From: Sphaerisporangium sp.
Lineage (GTDB): Bacteria; Actinomycetota; Actinomycetes; Streptosporangiales; Streptosporangiaceae
Direction of reading: 5' to 3'
DNA length: 32,720 bases
Assembly: GCA_025964675.1 (NCBI GenBank)
Contig: JAOPYI010000041.1
Coordinates: forward strand, 1 to 32,720
The notes beneath the pieces were generated by a model that saw only the letters and a list, made by a program, of their open reading frames with translations, was not told where the DNA came from and searched no databases. Both the position numbers and the translations under genes were made by a program. Shown here piece after piece: positions 22,871-30,140 of the stretch (the stretch's first letter is position 1; every line of letters begins with the position of its first letter).

Positions 22871-23827
22871 ATGCACGCGATCGTTATTTCTCAGCCCGGT
22901 GGACCCGAGGTGCTGCAGTGGCGGGAGGTTCCAGATCCCCGCCCCGCACCTGGAGAAGTGCTGATCGAGGTGAGCGCGGCGGGAGTCAACCGCGCCGACC
23001 TCATGCAACGCCAGGGTTTCTACCCGCCCCCGCCCGGCGCCTCCGAAATACCCGGCCTGGAGTGCTCCGGAGTGATCACCGAGGTCGGCGAGGACGTCGA
23101 GGGGTTCGCCCCCGGCGACGAGGTGTGCGCGCTGCTGGCCGGCGGCGGCTACGCCGAGAAGGTGGCCGTGCCCTGGGAGCAGGTGCTCCGCGCTCCCACC
23201 GGGATCACGCCCGTCGAGGCGGCCTCGCTGCCCGAGGTCGCGTGCACCGTGTGGTCGAACGTCTTCATGGAGGCGCGGCTGCGGCGGGGCGAAACGCTTC
23301 TCGTCCACGGCGGCGCGAGCGGAATCGGCACCTTCGCCATTCAACTGGCCAAGGCGTTCGGCTCCCGGGTGATCGCCACGGCAGGCACGGCGCAGAAAGT
23401 CGCCAGCTGTCTCGAGCTTGGAGCCGACGAAGTGATCAATTACCGCGAGGAGGACTTCGCCGAGAAGGCCAAGGCGGACGTGGTCCTCGACATCATCGGC
23501 GCGAAGTACCTCCAGAAGAACATCGCCGTGCTGAACACCGGCGGGCGGCTGGCGATCATCGGGCTCCAGGGCGGCGCCAAGGGAGAGCTCGACCTCGGGG
23601 CGCTGCTTGCGAAGCGGGCCTCGATCCACGCCACCGGGCTGCGCAGCCGGCCGGTGGCGGAGAAGGGCGCGATCGTACGCGGCGTCGGCGAGAACGTGTG
23701 GCCCTTGGTGGAGGCGGGCGCGGTCCGGCCGATCGTCCACGCGGTGGTCCCGATGGCCGAGGCCGCTGAAGCCCACCGGATCCTCGAATCCGGTGACCAC
23801 ATCGGGAAAGTCCTGTTGGCCAGGTGA
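22871..23827 (+). CDS. NAD(P)H-quinone oxidoreductase (zeta-crystallin/QOR type)
   Basis: A 318-residue medium-chain dehydrogenase of full length without zinc ligands. The GroES-like half includes AAGVNRADLMQRQGFYPPPPGAS, typical of the PIG3-like quinone oxidoreductases. The Rossmann half has LLVHGGASGIGTFAIQLAKAFG, with the A-S-G-I-G nucleotide-binding motif intact, and then VIATAGTAQKVASCLELGADEVINYREEDF. It should transfer hydride from NADPH to quinones or related electrophiles in the cytosol. It lies 15 bp upstream of bpa on the same strand, so the two are probably cotranscribed. It is a useful internal comparison for the shortened homologue at 6761. Confidence 0.94.
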   Translation: MHAIVISQPGGPEVLQWREVPDPRPAPGEVLIEVSAAGVNRADLMQRQGFYPPPPGASEIPGLECSGVITEVGEDVEGFAPGDEVCALLAGGGYAEKVAVPWEQVLRAPTGITPVEAASLPEVACTVWSNVFMEARLRRGETLLVHGGASGIGTFAIQLAKAFGSRVIATAGTAQKVASCLELGADEVINYREEDFAEKAKADVVLDIIGAKYLQKNIAVLNTGGRLAIIGLQGGAKGELDLGALLAKRASIHATGLRSRPVAEKGAIVRGVGENVWPLVEAGAVRPIVHAVVPMAEAAEAHRILESGDHIGKVLLAR

Positions 23828-23842
23828 GCTAGGTTGAATGAC

Positions 23843-24364
23843 ATGAATGCTGAGGAGAGCACCCCGCATATCGTGGTCGTGGGCCCGGACGGCCTCACGG
23901 TCGATGGGGAAAACGGCGAGCATGAGGAGCGCTCGGTCGCCGAGCTGGTGGAGCAGCCTGCCAAGGTGATGCGGATCGGCAGCATGATCCGCCAGCTCCT
24001 CGAAGAGGTCCGCGCGGCGCCTCTCGACGACGCCAGCCGCAAGCGCCTCAAGGACATCCACCAGAGCTCGATCAAGGAGCTGGAGAGCGGCCTCGCGCCC
24101 GAGCTCGTGGACGAGCTGGAGCGGCTGTCCCTGCCGTTCACCGGTGGCGACGACAGCCCTCCGCCCAGTGACGCCGAGCTGCGGGTGGCCCACGCCCAGC
24201 TCGTGGGCTGGCTGGAAGGCCTGTTCCACGGCATACAGACCACGTTGTTCGCCCAGCAGATGGCCGCCCGCGCGCAGCTTGAGCAGATGCGGCGCGCCCT
24301 GCCCGGCGGCATGTCACAGGAGGAGCAGCCCCAGCCCCACCGGGCCTCCGGTCCCTACCTGTAG
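23843..24364 (+). CDS. bpa: Bacterial proteasome activator Bpa (PafE)
   Basis: A 173-residue homologue of mycobacterial Rv3780. The core VEQPAKVMRIGSMIRQLLEEVRAAPLD, IHQSSIKELESGLAPEL and LVGWLEGLFHGIQTTLFAQQMAARAQLEQMRR is nearly identical to the mycobacterial protein. Bpa forms a dodecameric ring that opens the 20S proteasome gate without ATP, admitting unfolded or heat-damaged proteins. The C-terminal tail that inserts into the proteasome pockets reads GPYL, against GQYL in mycobacteria; the penultimate Tyr is kept. ATG 23843 is preferred; an in-frame TTG at 23834 is possible. It follows the quinone oxidoreductase gene and ends 7 bp from a convergent phosphatase gene. Its presence implies a 20S proteasome elsewhere in the genome. 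Confidence 0.96.
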   Translation: MNAEESTPHIVVVGPDGLTVDGENGEHEERSVAELVEQPAKVMRIGSMIRQLLEEVRAAPLDDASRKRLKDIHQSSIKELESGLAPELVDELERLSLPFTGGDDSPPPSDAELRVAHAQLVGWLEGLFHGIQTTLFAQQMAARAQLEQMRRALPGGMSQEEQPQPHRASGPYL

Positions 24365-24371
24365 CAGTTAA

Positions 24372-25169
24372 TCAGCCGTAGAGCTTCTCGAGGATCTGGG
24401 CGACCCCGTCATCGTCGTTGGCCGCCGTCACGTGCGTGACGGCGGCAAGCACGTCCGGGTGGGCGTTGGCCACCGCGTAAGAGGTGCCGGCCCAGTTGAG
24501 CATCGGCAGATCGTTCGGCATGTCCCCGAACGCCACGACCTGCCCCGCGCCGATGAGGTGATGTCTGGCGAGGGCGGCCAGCGCGGTCGCCTTCGTCACC
24601 CCCTGGGCGCTCATCTCGATCAGCGCTCTGCCGCTGGAGTGGGTGGCCGTCACGAGATCTCCGACGACCTCTTCGACGACGAGGTGCAGCACGTCGGGCT
24701 CCATGCTGTGGTGGAACGCCAGGAGCTTGGCGCAGGGCTGGGAGGTCAGCGTGGAGGGCCCCACGTGGGGCCCTGAGACCTCCCTGCTGTCCCAGCCGCC
24801 GAGCCTGAACCCGCTCTCGTGGGCGAACCCGCCTTCGTACTCCACCGAGAAGCTGAGCTCGGGTAGCCGGTCGCGCAGGCGGCTCACCGCCTCGGAGAGC
24901 ACCTTCGGCTCGATGAGGTGAGACTCGACGATCTGCTCGGTGTGAAGGTCGTAGACGAGCGCTCCGTTGGCACAGATGGCGAGCCCTCTGTGCCGTACGG
25001 CTCCGGCCACGTTGCTCATCCACCGGGGCGGCCTGCCGGTGACGAACACGAGGATCGCGCCCGCCTGCTCGACGAGCGCGAAGGCGGCCGCCGTGCGCGG
25101 TGAGACGGTGCCGTCCGAGCGGAGGGCGGTGCCGTCCAGGTCAGTGGCGACGAGTCTGGGGTTGACCAT
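24372..25169 (-). CDS. Cof-type HAD phosphatase (subfamily IIB)
   Basis: A 265-residue phosphatase. Motif I is LVATDLDGTAL, with nucleophile Asp and acid Asp near residues 9 and 11; motif II is FVTGRPP; the motif III lysine lies in GVTKATALAAL; motif IV is VVAFGDMPNDLPML. The large C2B cap between motifs II and III marks the Cof/YbjI group, which dephosphorylates sugar phosphates and related metabolites. The actual substrate is not evident. ATG 25169 gives the standard start two residues before the first strand; upstream in-frame sequence shows no domain. It is a single gene. Confidence 0.93.
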   Translation of the reverse strand: MVNPRLVATDLDGTALRSDGTVSPRTAAAFALVEQAGAILVFVTGRPPRWMSNVAGAVRHRGLAICANGALVYDLHTEQIVESHLIEPKVLSEAVSRLRDRLPELSFSVEYEGGFAHESGFRLGGWDSREVSGPHVGPSTLTSQPCAKLLAFHHSMEPDVLHLVVEEVVGDLVTATHSSGRALIEMSAQGVTKATALAALARHHLIGAGQVVAFGDMPNDLPMLNWAGTSYAVANAHPDVLAAVTHVTAANDDDGVAQILEKLYG

Positions 25170-25331
25170 AACAAGCTCTAGTTTGCCCTGTGCCGGACAC
25201 CGCCCCGCGTCAGCCCTGGGAGTAAAAGAATCTCGCCAGGAAAGGGAACAAAGGCCCTCTGATGGTGTTAGATGTGGTGGCGTTGTATTAGCTGAACCCG
25301 ATGTGCAGAACCAGCTTGACTGTCTGAGCGG

Positions 25332-25380
25332 CCCCGGGAAGCTGTGCGACACAACCCGGGGTTCGCGAGGTGTGAGCCCC
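25332..25380 (+). promoter_or_regulatory. Structured leader of the cold-shock gene with two mutually exclusive hairpins
   Basis: Hairpin A pairs CCCCGGG (25332-25338) with CCCGGGG (25355-25361) and has an inner TGTG/CACA stem (25343-25346, 25350-25353). Hairpin B pairs GGGGTTC (25358-25364) with GAGCCCC (25374-25380), including one G-U pair. Both need bases 25358-25361, so only one can form. The ribosome site of the cold-shock gene begins about 15 bases after hairpin B. Confidence 0.5.
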
Positions 25381-25405
25381 AAGATCAATCGCAGGGAGAG
25401 CTTTA

Positions 25406-25609
25406 ATGGCTCAGGGAACCGTCAAGTGGTTCAATGCCGAAAAGGGCTACGGATTCATCGCCCCGGACGGCGACGCTCCGGATGTCTTCGTGCACTTCTC
25501 CGAGATCGTCGGCAACGGCTACCGCAGCCTCGAAGACGGCCAGCGGGTGGAGTTCGAGGTCACGCAGGGACAGAAGGGCCCGCAGGCCTCGCAGGTCCGC
25601 GCCGTCTGA
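25406..25609 (+). CDS. Cold-shock domain protein (CspA family)
   Basis: A 67-residue single cold-shock domain. RNP1 is KGYGFIA and RNP2 is DVFVHFS, both intact, after the standard opening [14 protein letters not shown]. These proteins bind single-stranded RNA and DNA and act as RNA chaperones in cold or during growth. GGGAGAG lies 6 bases before the ATG. The ~235 bp upstream without a gene includes a foldable leader, and a strong terminator follows 13 bp after the stop codon. The gene is therefore a single unit, as usual for csp genes. Confidence 0.97.
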   Translation: MAQGTVKWFNAEKGYGFIAPDGDAPDVFVHFSEIVGNGYRSLEDGQRVEFEVTQGQKGPQASQVRAV

Positions 25610-25622
25610 CCACTGACACACA

Positions 25623-25657
25623 GAAGGCGGGGTTCGCGTCAGGCGAACCCCGCCTTC
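25623..25657 (+). terminator. Strong intrinsic terminator of the cold-shock gene
   Basis: Perfect 15-bp inverted repeat GAAGGCGGGGTTCGC/GCGAACCCCGCCTTC around 5 bases, starting 13 bp after the stop codon. Only a weak T-run follows (GTGTCATTTA). Confidence 0.9.
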
Positions 25658-25722
25658 GTGTCATTTACCGGCCTATCGTCCCGACAAAGCGGACATACGT
25701 CACAGACGGGGCGGGAGTAAGC

Positions 25723-25748
25723 CGCTTATCCCCAACTTGGGATAAGCG
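25723..25748 (-). terminator. Hairpin downstream of serS
   Basis: CGCTTATCCC and GGGATAAGCG pair perfectly over 10 bp around 6 bases, 21 bp beyond the serS stop codon. This is the expected place for its terminator; there is no clear T-tract on the minus strand. Confidence 0.65.
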
Positions 25749-25769
25749 CCTACTTAACGGGAAATGCCA

Positions 25770-27032
25770 CTACTTGACTGGCTCGAGTACGTCCAGTCCG
25801 ACATATGGACGCAGGGCCTTGGGCACCACGACCGAGCCGTCGGCCTGCTGGTGGTTCTCCAGGATGGCCACGATCCACCGTGTGGTCGCCAGGGTGCCGT
25901 TGAGGGTGGCGACATGCCTGGGCTTCTCCTCGGCGTCCCTGTAGCGCACAGCGAGCCGCCTGGCCTGGAACTCGGTGCAGTTGGACGTCGACGTCAGCTC
26001 GAGATAGCGGTTCTGCGTTGGGAGCCACGCCTCGCAGTCGAACTTCCTGGCCGCGCTCGACCCGAGGTCTCCCGCGGCGACGTCGATCACGCGGTACGGC
26101 AGCTCGACCTTGGCCAGCATCTCCTTCTCCCACTCGAGAAGGCGGGCGTGCTCCTCCCTGGCGTCCTCAGGACGGCAGTAGGAGAACATCTCGACCTTGT
26201 CGAACTGGTGGACCCGGATGATGCCACGCGTGTCCTTGCCGTAGGACCCGGCCTCGCGCCGGAAGCACGACGACCACCCGGCGTACCTCAGCGGGAGCGA
26301 CCTGCCGTCGAGGATCTCGTCGGAGTGGTAGGCCGCCATGGGCGCCTCGGAGGTGCCGACGAGGTAGAGATCGTCCGCCTCGAGACGGTAGACCTCCGAC
26401 GCGTGGGACCCGAGGAAGCCCGTGCCGGCCATCGCCTCGGGCTTGAGCAGCACCGGAGTGATCATCGGGATGAAGCCGGCCTCGATCGCCTGCTGCATGG
26501 CCATGTTGAGCAGGCCCAGCTGGAGCCGGGCGCCGGCGCCCGTCAGGAAGAAGAACCGGGCCCCGGACACCTTGGCGCCGCGCTCGGTGTCGATGGCCCC
26601 GAGCTTCTCTCCGAGCTCGAGGTGATCTCGTGGGGTGAAGTCGAACCGGGGCTTCTCGCCGACCTCCTCGAGCACGACGTAGTCGTCCTCGCCGCCGGCA
26701 GGAGCGCCCTCCTCGATGATGTTGGGGACGGCCATCAGCAGCCCGTCGAGCTCCTTGGCGAGCTTCTCGGCCTCGGCCTCGGCGCCCTTCACGGTGGCGG
26801 AGAGCTCCTTGGCCCGCGCGAGAAGCACGGCCCGCTCGTCGCCGGAGGACCTGGAGACCGACTTGCCGACGCTCTTCTGCTCGGCGCGCAGCGACTCGTA
26901 GCCGCTCAGCGCGCTTCGGCGGCGCTCATCCAGGTCGAGCAGCGTGTCGACGACGGAGTCGTCCTCGCCGCGGGCACGCTGCGACGCTCGCAGCCGGTCG
27001 GGGTCCTCACGAAGGGTACGCAGGTCAATCAC
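25770..27032 (-). CDS. serS: Seryl-tRNA synthetase
   Basis: A 420-residue class II aminoacyl-tRNA synthetase of normal length that charges tRNA-Ser with serine. The N-terminal coiled-coil arm (about 25-105: [41 protein letters not shown]) reaches the long variable arm of tRNA-Ser. The catalytic core has the TSEAPMAA serine-binding segment, motif 2 ([22 protein letters not shown]), [15 protein letters not shown], and motif 3 ([16 protein letters not shown]). The start is GTG at 27032. No ribosome site precedes it, and TAGCCT lies 7 bases upstream, so the message may be leaderless. It is 62 bp downstream of pheA on the same strand. Two tRNA-Ser genes are also in this window. Confidence 0.98.
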   Translation of the reverse strand: MIDLRTLREDPDRLRASQRARGEDDSVVDTLLDLDERRRSALSGYESLRAEQKSVGKSVSRSSGDERAVLLARAKELSATVKGAEAEAEKLAKELDGLLMAVPNIIEEGAPAGGEDDYVVLEEVGEKPRFDFTPRDHLELGEKLGAIDTERGAKVSGARFFFLTGAGARLQLGLLNMAMQQAIEAGFIPMITPVLLKPEAMAGTGFLGSHASEVYRLEADDLYLVGTSEAPMAAYHSDEILDGRSLPLRYAGWSSCFRREAGSYGKDTRGIIRVHQFDKVEMFSYCRPEDAREEHARLLEWEKEMLAKVELPYRVIDVAAGDLGSSAARKFDCEAWLPTQNRYLELTSTSNCTEFQARRLAVRYRDAEEKPRHVATLNGTLATTRWIVAILENHQQADGSVVVPKALRPYVGLDVLEPVK

Positions 27033-27039
27033 GTAACAA

Positions 27040-27045
27040 AGGCTA
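27040..27045 (-). promoter_or_regulatory. Candidate -10 element of a leaderless serS promoter
   Basis: On the minus strand TAGCCT ends 7 bases before the serS GTG, the right distance for transcription to begin at the start codon. No ribosome site is present. A clear -35 is lacking. Confidence 0.35.
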
Positions 27046-27094
27046 CCGATGTCCGACCGGCACTCGCGCGCCTATCGGGCCCCGATGTGATCTG

Positions 27095-28015
27095 TTACAC
27101 CCGACCTGTGCGGATCCTGGTGAGCCAGCCGGCGGCCTTGGCGAAGTCGGAGCCGGTCGTGCCGCTCCTGAGCTGCGGCGAGAGGCGGTCGGCCCGGGGG
27201 TAGCTGCCGAGGAAGCGCACCTCTGCCGAGAGCCTGTGCAGGCCGGAAAGCGCCTCGCCCACGCGAGGCTCGCTGACGTGCCCCTCGGCGTCGAAGTGGA
27301 AGAAATAGCGCCCGATGCCGTCTCCGGTGGGCCGCGACTCGATGCGCGTGAGGTTGACCCCGCGCACCGCGAACTCGCTCAGCATCTCGAGCAGGGCGCC
27401 GGGGTGGTCGTCGCGGAGGAAGGCCACCAGCGAGGTGCGGTCGGCTCCGGTGGGCACGGGCAGCGGCCCGGGCCGGGAGACCTGCACGAACCTCGTGACG
27501 GTGTCGTCGCGGTCCCCCATGCGCGAAGCCAGCTCGACCAGCCCGTAGTGCTCACCCGCGATGGCGGGCCCGATGGCCGCGTCGTACGGCGAGCCGGGCA
27601 TGGAGACCTCCATCGCGGCGGCCGCGGTGGAGGGCGCGGCGACGACCACGGCGTCGGGGATCTCGCGTGCCAGGTAGTTGCGGCACTGGGTGATCGCCGC
27701 CGGGTGGGTGTAGACGCGCTTGATATGGGGCAGCTCGGTGCCGGGCCGTACGAGCAGCGAGAACTCGACGGGCAGCAGGACCTCGGCCACGATCAGGAGC
27801 GGGTCGCCCCAGGCCAGCTCGTCCAGCGTGACGGTGATCGCGCCCTCGACGGAGTTCTCCAGGGGGACGACGGCGCCGTCCGCCTCGCCACGCCGCGCTG
27901 CCTCCAGCGCCACCGTGACGTTGGCGCAGGGCAGGCGCTCGGCATCCGGTGCGAGGATCCGCACGGCAGCTTCACAGAAGGTGCCCTCGGGACCGAGGTA
28001 GGCGAGTTTCGGCAT
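27095..28015 (-). CDS. pheA: Prephenate dehydratase
   Basis: A 306-residue monofunctional enzyme that converts prephenate to phenylpyruvate in phenylalanine synthesis. The catalytic part (1-185) opens LAYLGPEGTFCEAA and has VPLENSVEGAI and the catalytic TRF in DDTVTRFV. The ACT domain (about 195-275: TSLVAFLRDDHPGALLEMLSEFAVRGVNLTRIESRP) includes the ESRP element that binds phenylalanine for feedback control. A Ser/Arg-rich tail of ~25 residues follows. The order DUF4446 gene, pheA, serS is common in actinomycetes. A promoter-like sequence lies 41-71 bp upstream. Confidence 0.97.
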   Translation of the reverse strand: MPKLAYLGPEGTFCEAAVRILAPDAERLPCANVTVALEAARRGEADGAVVPLENSVEGAITVTLDELAWGDPLLIVAEVLLPVEFSLLVRPGTELPHIKRVYTHPAAITQCRNYLAREIPDAVVVAAPSTAAAAMEVSMPGSPYDAAIGPAIAGEHYGLVELASRMGDRDDTVTRFVQVSRPGPLPVPTGADRTSLVAFLRDDHPGALLEMLSEFAVRGVNLTRIESRPTGDGIGRYFFHFDAEGHVSEPRVGEALSGLHRLSAEVRFLGSYPRADRLSPQLRSGTTGSDFAKAAGWLTRIRTGRV

Positions 28016-28055
28016 ACCAGCAGGCTACCGGCCCTCGGGCATCGACCACCTTGCA

Positions 28056-28086
28056 TATTTACGGCTTGTGCGGAAATCGACGTCAA
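28056..28086 (-). promoter_or_regulatory. Candidate pheA promoter
   Basis: On the minus strand TTGACG (28081-28086) serves as -35 and TAAATA (28056-28061) as -10, with a 19-bp spacer (18 if the -10 is read as GTAAAT). This is the only AT-rich patch upstream of pheA. Confidence 0.4.
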
Positions 28087-28156
28087 CCGAGTAAAGAATC
28101 CCGTCGTCACGCACGCACACCCCTGTTCCCGCGCCCGTGCCCCCGAGTACGCCGGT

Positions 28157-28594
28157 CTATCGCCAGTGGCTTTGCGGGACGACGTCGGGGCCGATGCCGA
28201 GCCGTGCGGCGCGGACGGCCTGCTCCTCCTCAGGCGACAGCGGATGGATGCCCCGGCCACCGCGCACGGGCCGGATGTATGTGCGCGTCTCGGTGCGGCC
28301 GTTGATCGATGTCAGCACGATGCCGTCGCCCAGGCTGTTGATCATGGCCACCGAGAACGAGAGCCTGCCGCTCATCTCGGCCAGGGCGTCGTAGCGGAAC
28401 ACCGCCACGTCGCGGATGGCCTTGACGTCGACCAAGCCGCCGGGGAGGCGCTGCCGCCCGAGCATGTCCAGGCATTCCTCCACGGCGCTCCGGGCGCTGC
28501 GCAGCGCCAGCAGGCCGATCGCCACACCGGTCATCCCGGCGATTACTCCCACCAAAGCGATCACGGTCCCCAGCACATGACCGAGGGTAATCAA
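28157..28594 (-). CDS. DUF4446-family membrane-anchored protein
   Basis: A 145-residue protein with one N-terminal transmembrane helix (about 5-30, GTVIALVGVIAGMTGVAIGLLAL). The DUF4446 domain follows: VKAIRDVAVFRYDALAEMSGRLSFSVAMINSLGDGIVLTSINGRTETRTYIRPV. A short segment SPEEEQAVRAAR ends the protein. The family is widespread in Gram-positive bacteria, with no known function. It lies upstream of pheA and serS on the same strand, a common conserved neighbourhood. The 141-bp gap before pheA, with its own promoter-like element, suggests separate transcription. Confidence 0.92.
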   Translation of the reverse strand: MITLGHVLGTVIALVGVIAGMTGVAIGLLALRSARSAVEECLDMLGRQRLPGGLVDVKAIRDVAVFRYDALAEMSGRLSFSVAMINSLGDGIVLTSINGRTETRTYIRPVRGGRGIHPLSPEEEQAVRAARLGIGPDVVPQSHWR

Positions 28595-28681
28595 TCGATC
28601 ACGATGGCGCGGGTGAATTCATGCTCTACCCACGGCTTCGTATCCAGGGTTCCTTGCCGGGGCCATTCGGGCCAGGAGATA

Positions 28682-29971
28682 TCAAGCGACGGGTTCGGCG
28701 GTGACCGTACGGCCCGTCGTGGCGCGGGCCGCGCTCGATCTCCGGGCCAGCAGCCACACGAGCCCGATCGCTCCCAGCCCGAAGGCGTCCTGGACGACCC
28801 GTCCGATGACCGGGCTGAGCACCGGGATCCCGGCCGCGCGTAGCGAGACGCCCCACCAGGGGATCGGCAGCACGTAGTAGAGCCAGAGGCCCGCGGGGAC
28901 CCAGAGCCACGCGCGGCGCTCCCGACCTACCGGAGGGTCTTCACCTGCGTAAGGAGAAGCGAGCCGGGATCCAGCGAGCGCGGCGATGGCCACGACCGTC
29001 CAGGTGAGGTGGTGGATCCAGGCGACGGGCGAGATCAGCACGGCCATCAGGCCCGTCAGCGCCACCGCGGTCATCCGGTCGCCTTGGAGCAGGGCACGGC
29101 GGGCGTGGCGGAAGCCGTACCAGGCGACGACGGCCACCAAAGCGAGCCAGAGCACCGAGGTGAGCCATCCGGGCAGGTAGAGGCGGAGCAGCATTCCACG
29201 GATCGACTGATTGGTGGTGGCGGTGTTGGACCCCAGGCGCTCGGAGTCGAGCAGGGCTGAGAACCAGTAGCCGGAGGCGTCGTGCGGGATCACCAGGAAA
29301 GGCAGCACCGTCAGCAGGCCGGCGGTGAAGGCCGCCATGAAGAAGGCTCTCCGCTGCTCCGGGAGGGCGCCCCTCCCGAACCCGGTGATCAGTAGGAATA
29401 TCAGGAAAACGCCGGGGGTGAGCTTGACCGCCGTGGCGAGCCCGATCAGCAGGCCGCGCGGCCACCAGGGCCTGCGCGCCACGCAGTCGACCAGGCAGAG
29501 CATCACCAGAAGGATGTCCACCTGGCCGAACCGGACCTGGTCTCTCATCGGCATGACGTACATGCACGCCGCCGTCAGCACACCGAACAGCACGGGCATG
29601 GCCCACACCGGCCGCTGGACGCGCGCGAGAAGCTCCCGGAAACCGTGCCAGACCGTCACGGTGAGACAGGCCAGGATCCCGGCCGTCCACACCCACTGGG
29701 CCGTCGGCCAGGACATCACCGCCAGCGGCACGGCCAGCAGCGCGGCGATCGGCGGGTAGGTGAACGGCAGCAGTTGCGGCGCGGGAGTGATCACGTCGTA
29801 CACCGGGAGTCCGAGGAGGATGCTCTCGCCGCCGGTGCGGTAGACGTCCAGGTCGACCAGACGCTGATCGGAGGGGTTGGTCAGCCAGTAGGACACCAGC
29901 GGGACGGCCGCCACGCAGATGATCGACAAGGCGAGCGGCCACATCCACCACCGCCGCCCGACCACGGACAT
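28682..29971 (-). CDS. GT87-family (DUF2029) polyprenol-phosphate mannosyltransferase-like membrane protein
   Basis: A 429-residue GT-C-type membrane protein with about ten helices. The first loop carries VDLDVYRTGGESILLGLPVYD and LPFTYPPIAALLAVPLAVM, the signature of GT87 enzymes such as PimE, with the conserved Asp in the first extracytoplasmic loop. Such enzymes transfer mannose from polyprenyl-phosphate-mannose to lipid or glycan acceptors outside the membrane. The acceptor here is unknown. ATG 29971 has GAGG nine bases upstream and begins just before the first helix; the longer frame upstream is hydrophilic and probably not coding. It is divergent from the large membrane protein at 30141. 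Confidence 0.9.
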   Translation of the reverse strand: MSVVGRRWWMWPLALSIICVAAVPLVSYWLTNPSDQRLVDLDVYRTGGESILLGLPVYDVITPAPQLLPFTYPPIAALLAVPLAVMSWPTAQWVWTAGILACLTVTVWHGFRELLARVQRPVWAMPVLFGVLTAACMYVMPMRDQVRFGQVDILLVMLCLVDCVARRPWWPRGLLIGLATAVKLTPGVFLIFLLITGFGRGALPEQRRAFFMAAFTAGLLTVLPFLVIPHDASGYWFSALLDSERLGSNTATTNQSIRGMLLRLYLPGWLTSVLWLALVAVVAWYGFRHARRALLQGDRMTAVALTGLMAVLISPVAWIHHLTWTVVAIAALAGSRLASPYAGEDPPVGRERRAWLWVPAGLWLYYVLPIPWWGVSLRAAGIPVLSPVIGRVVQDAFGLGAIGLVWLLARRSSAARATTGRTVTAEPVA

Positions 29972-30140
29972 CTCACCAGTCCTCACGACGTGGCAGGCTA
30001 CCGTCTCCTCGCTGAACCGCTCCGCTACCGAATCGCAGCCGTCATCCACAGAATGATCTTCGACCTGCGAAGAGGTCCCGGGTTCTGGCTATGGTTTCCA
30101 GGGCGAAGTCGTCGTCAGAGGGTGGAAGCGAGGGTTCCCG

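Noticed and set aside
22850-24229. 459-residue minus-strand frame opposite the quinone oxidoreductase and bpa genes
   Set aside because: It is antisense to two strongly conserved proteins; composition is typical of a shadow frame.
25764-27203. Plus-strand frame across serS
   Set aside because: It is antisense to seryl-tRNA synthetase.
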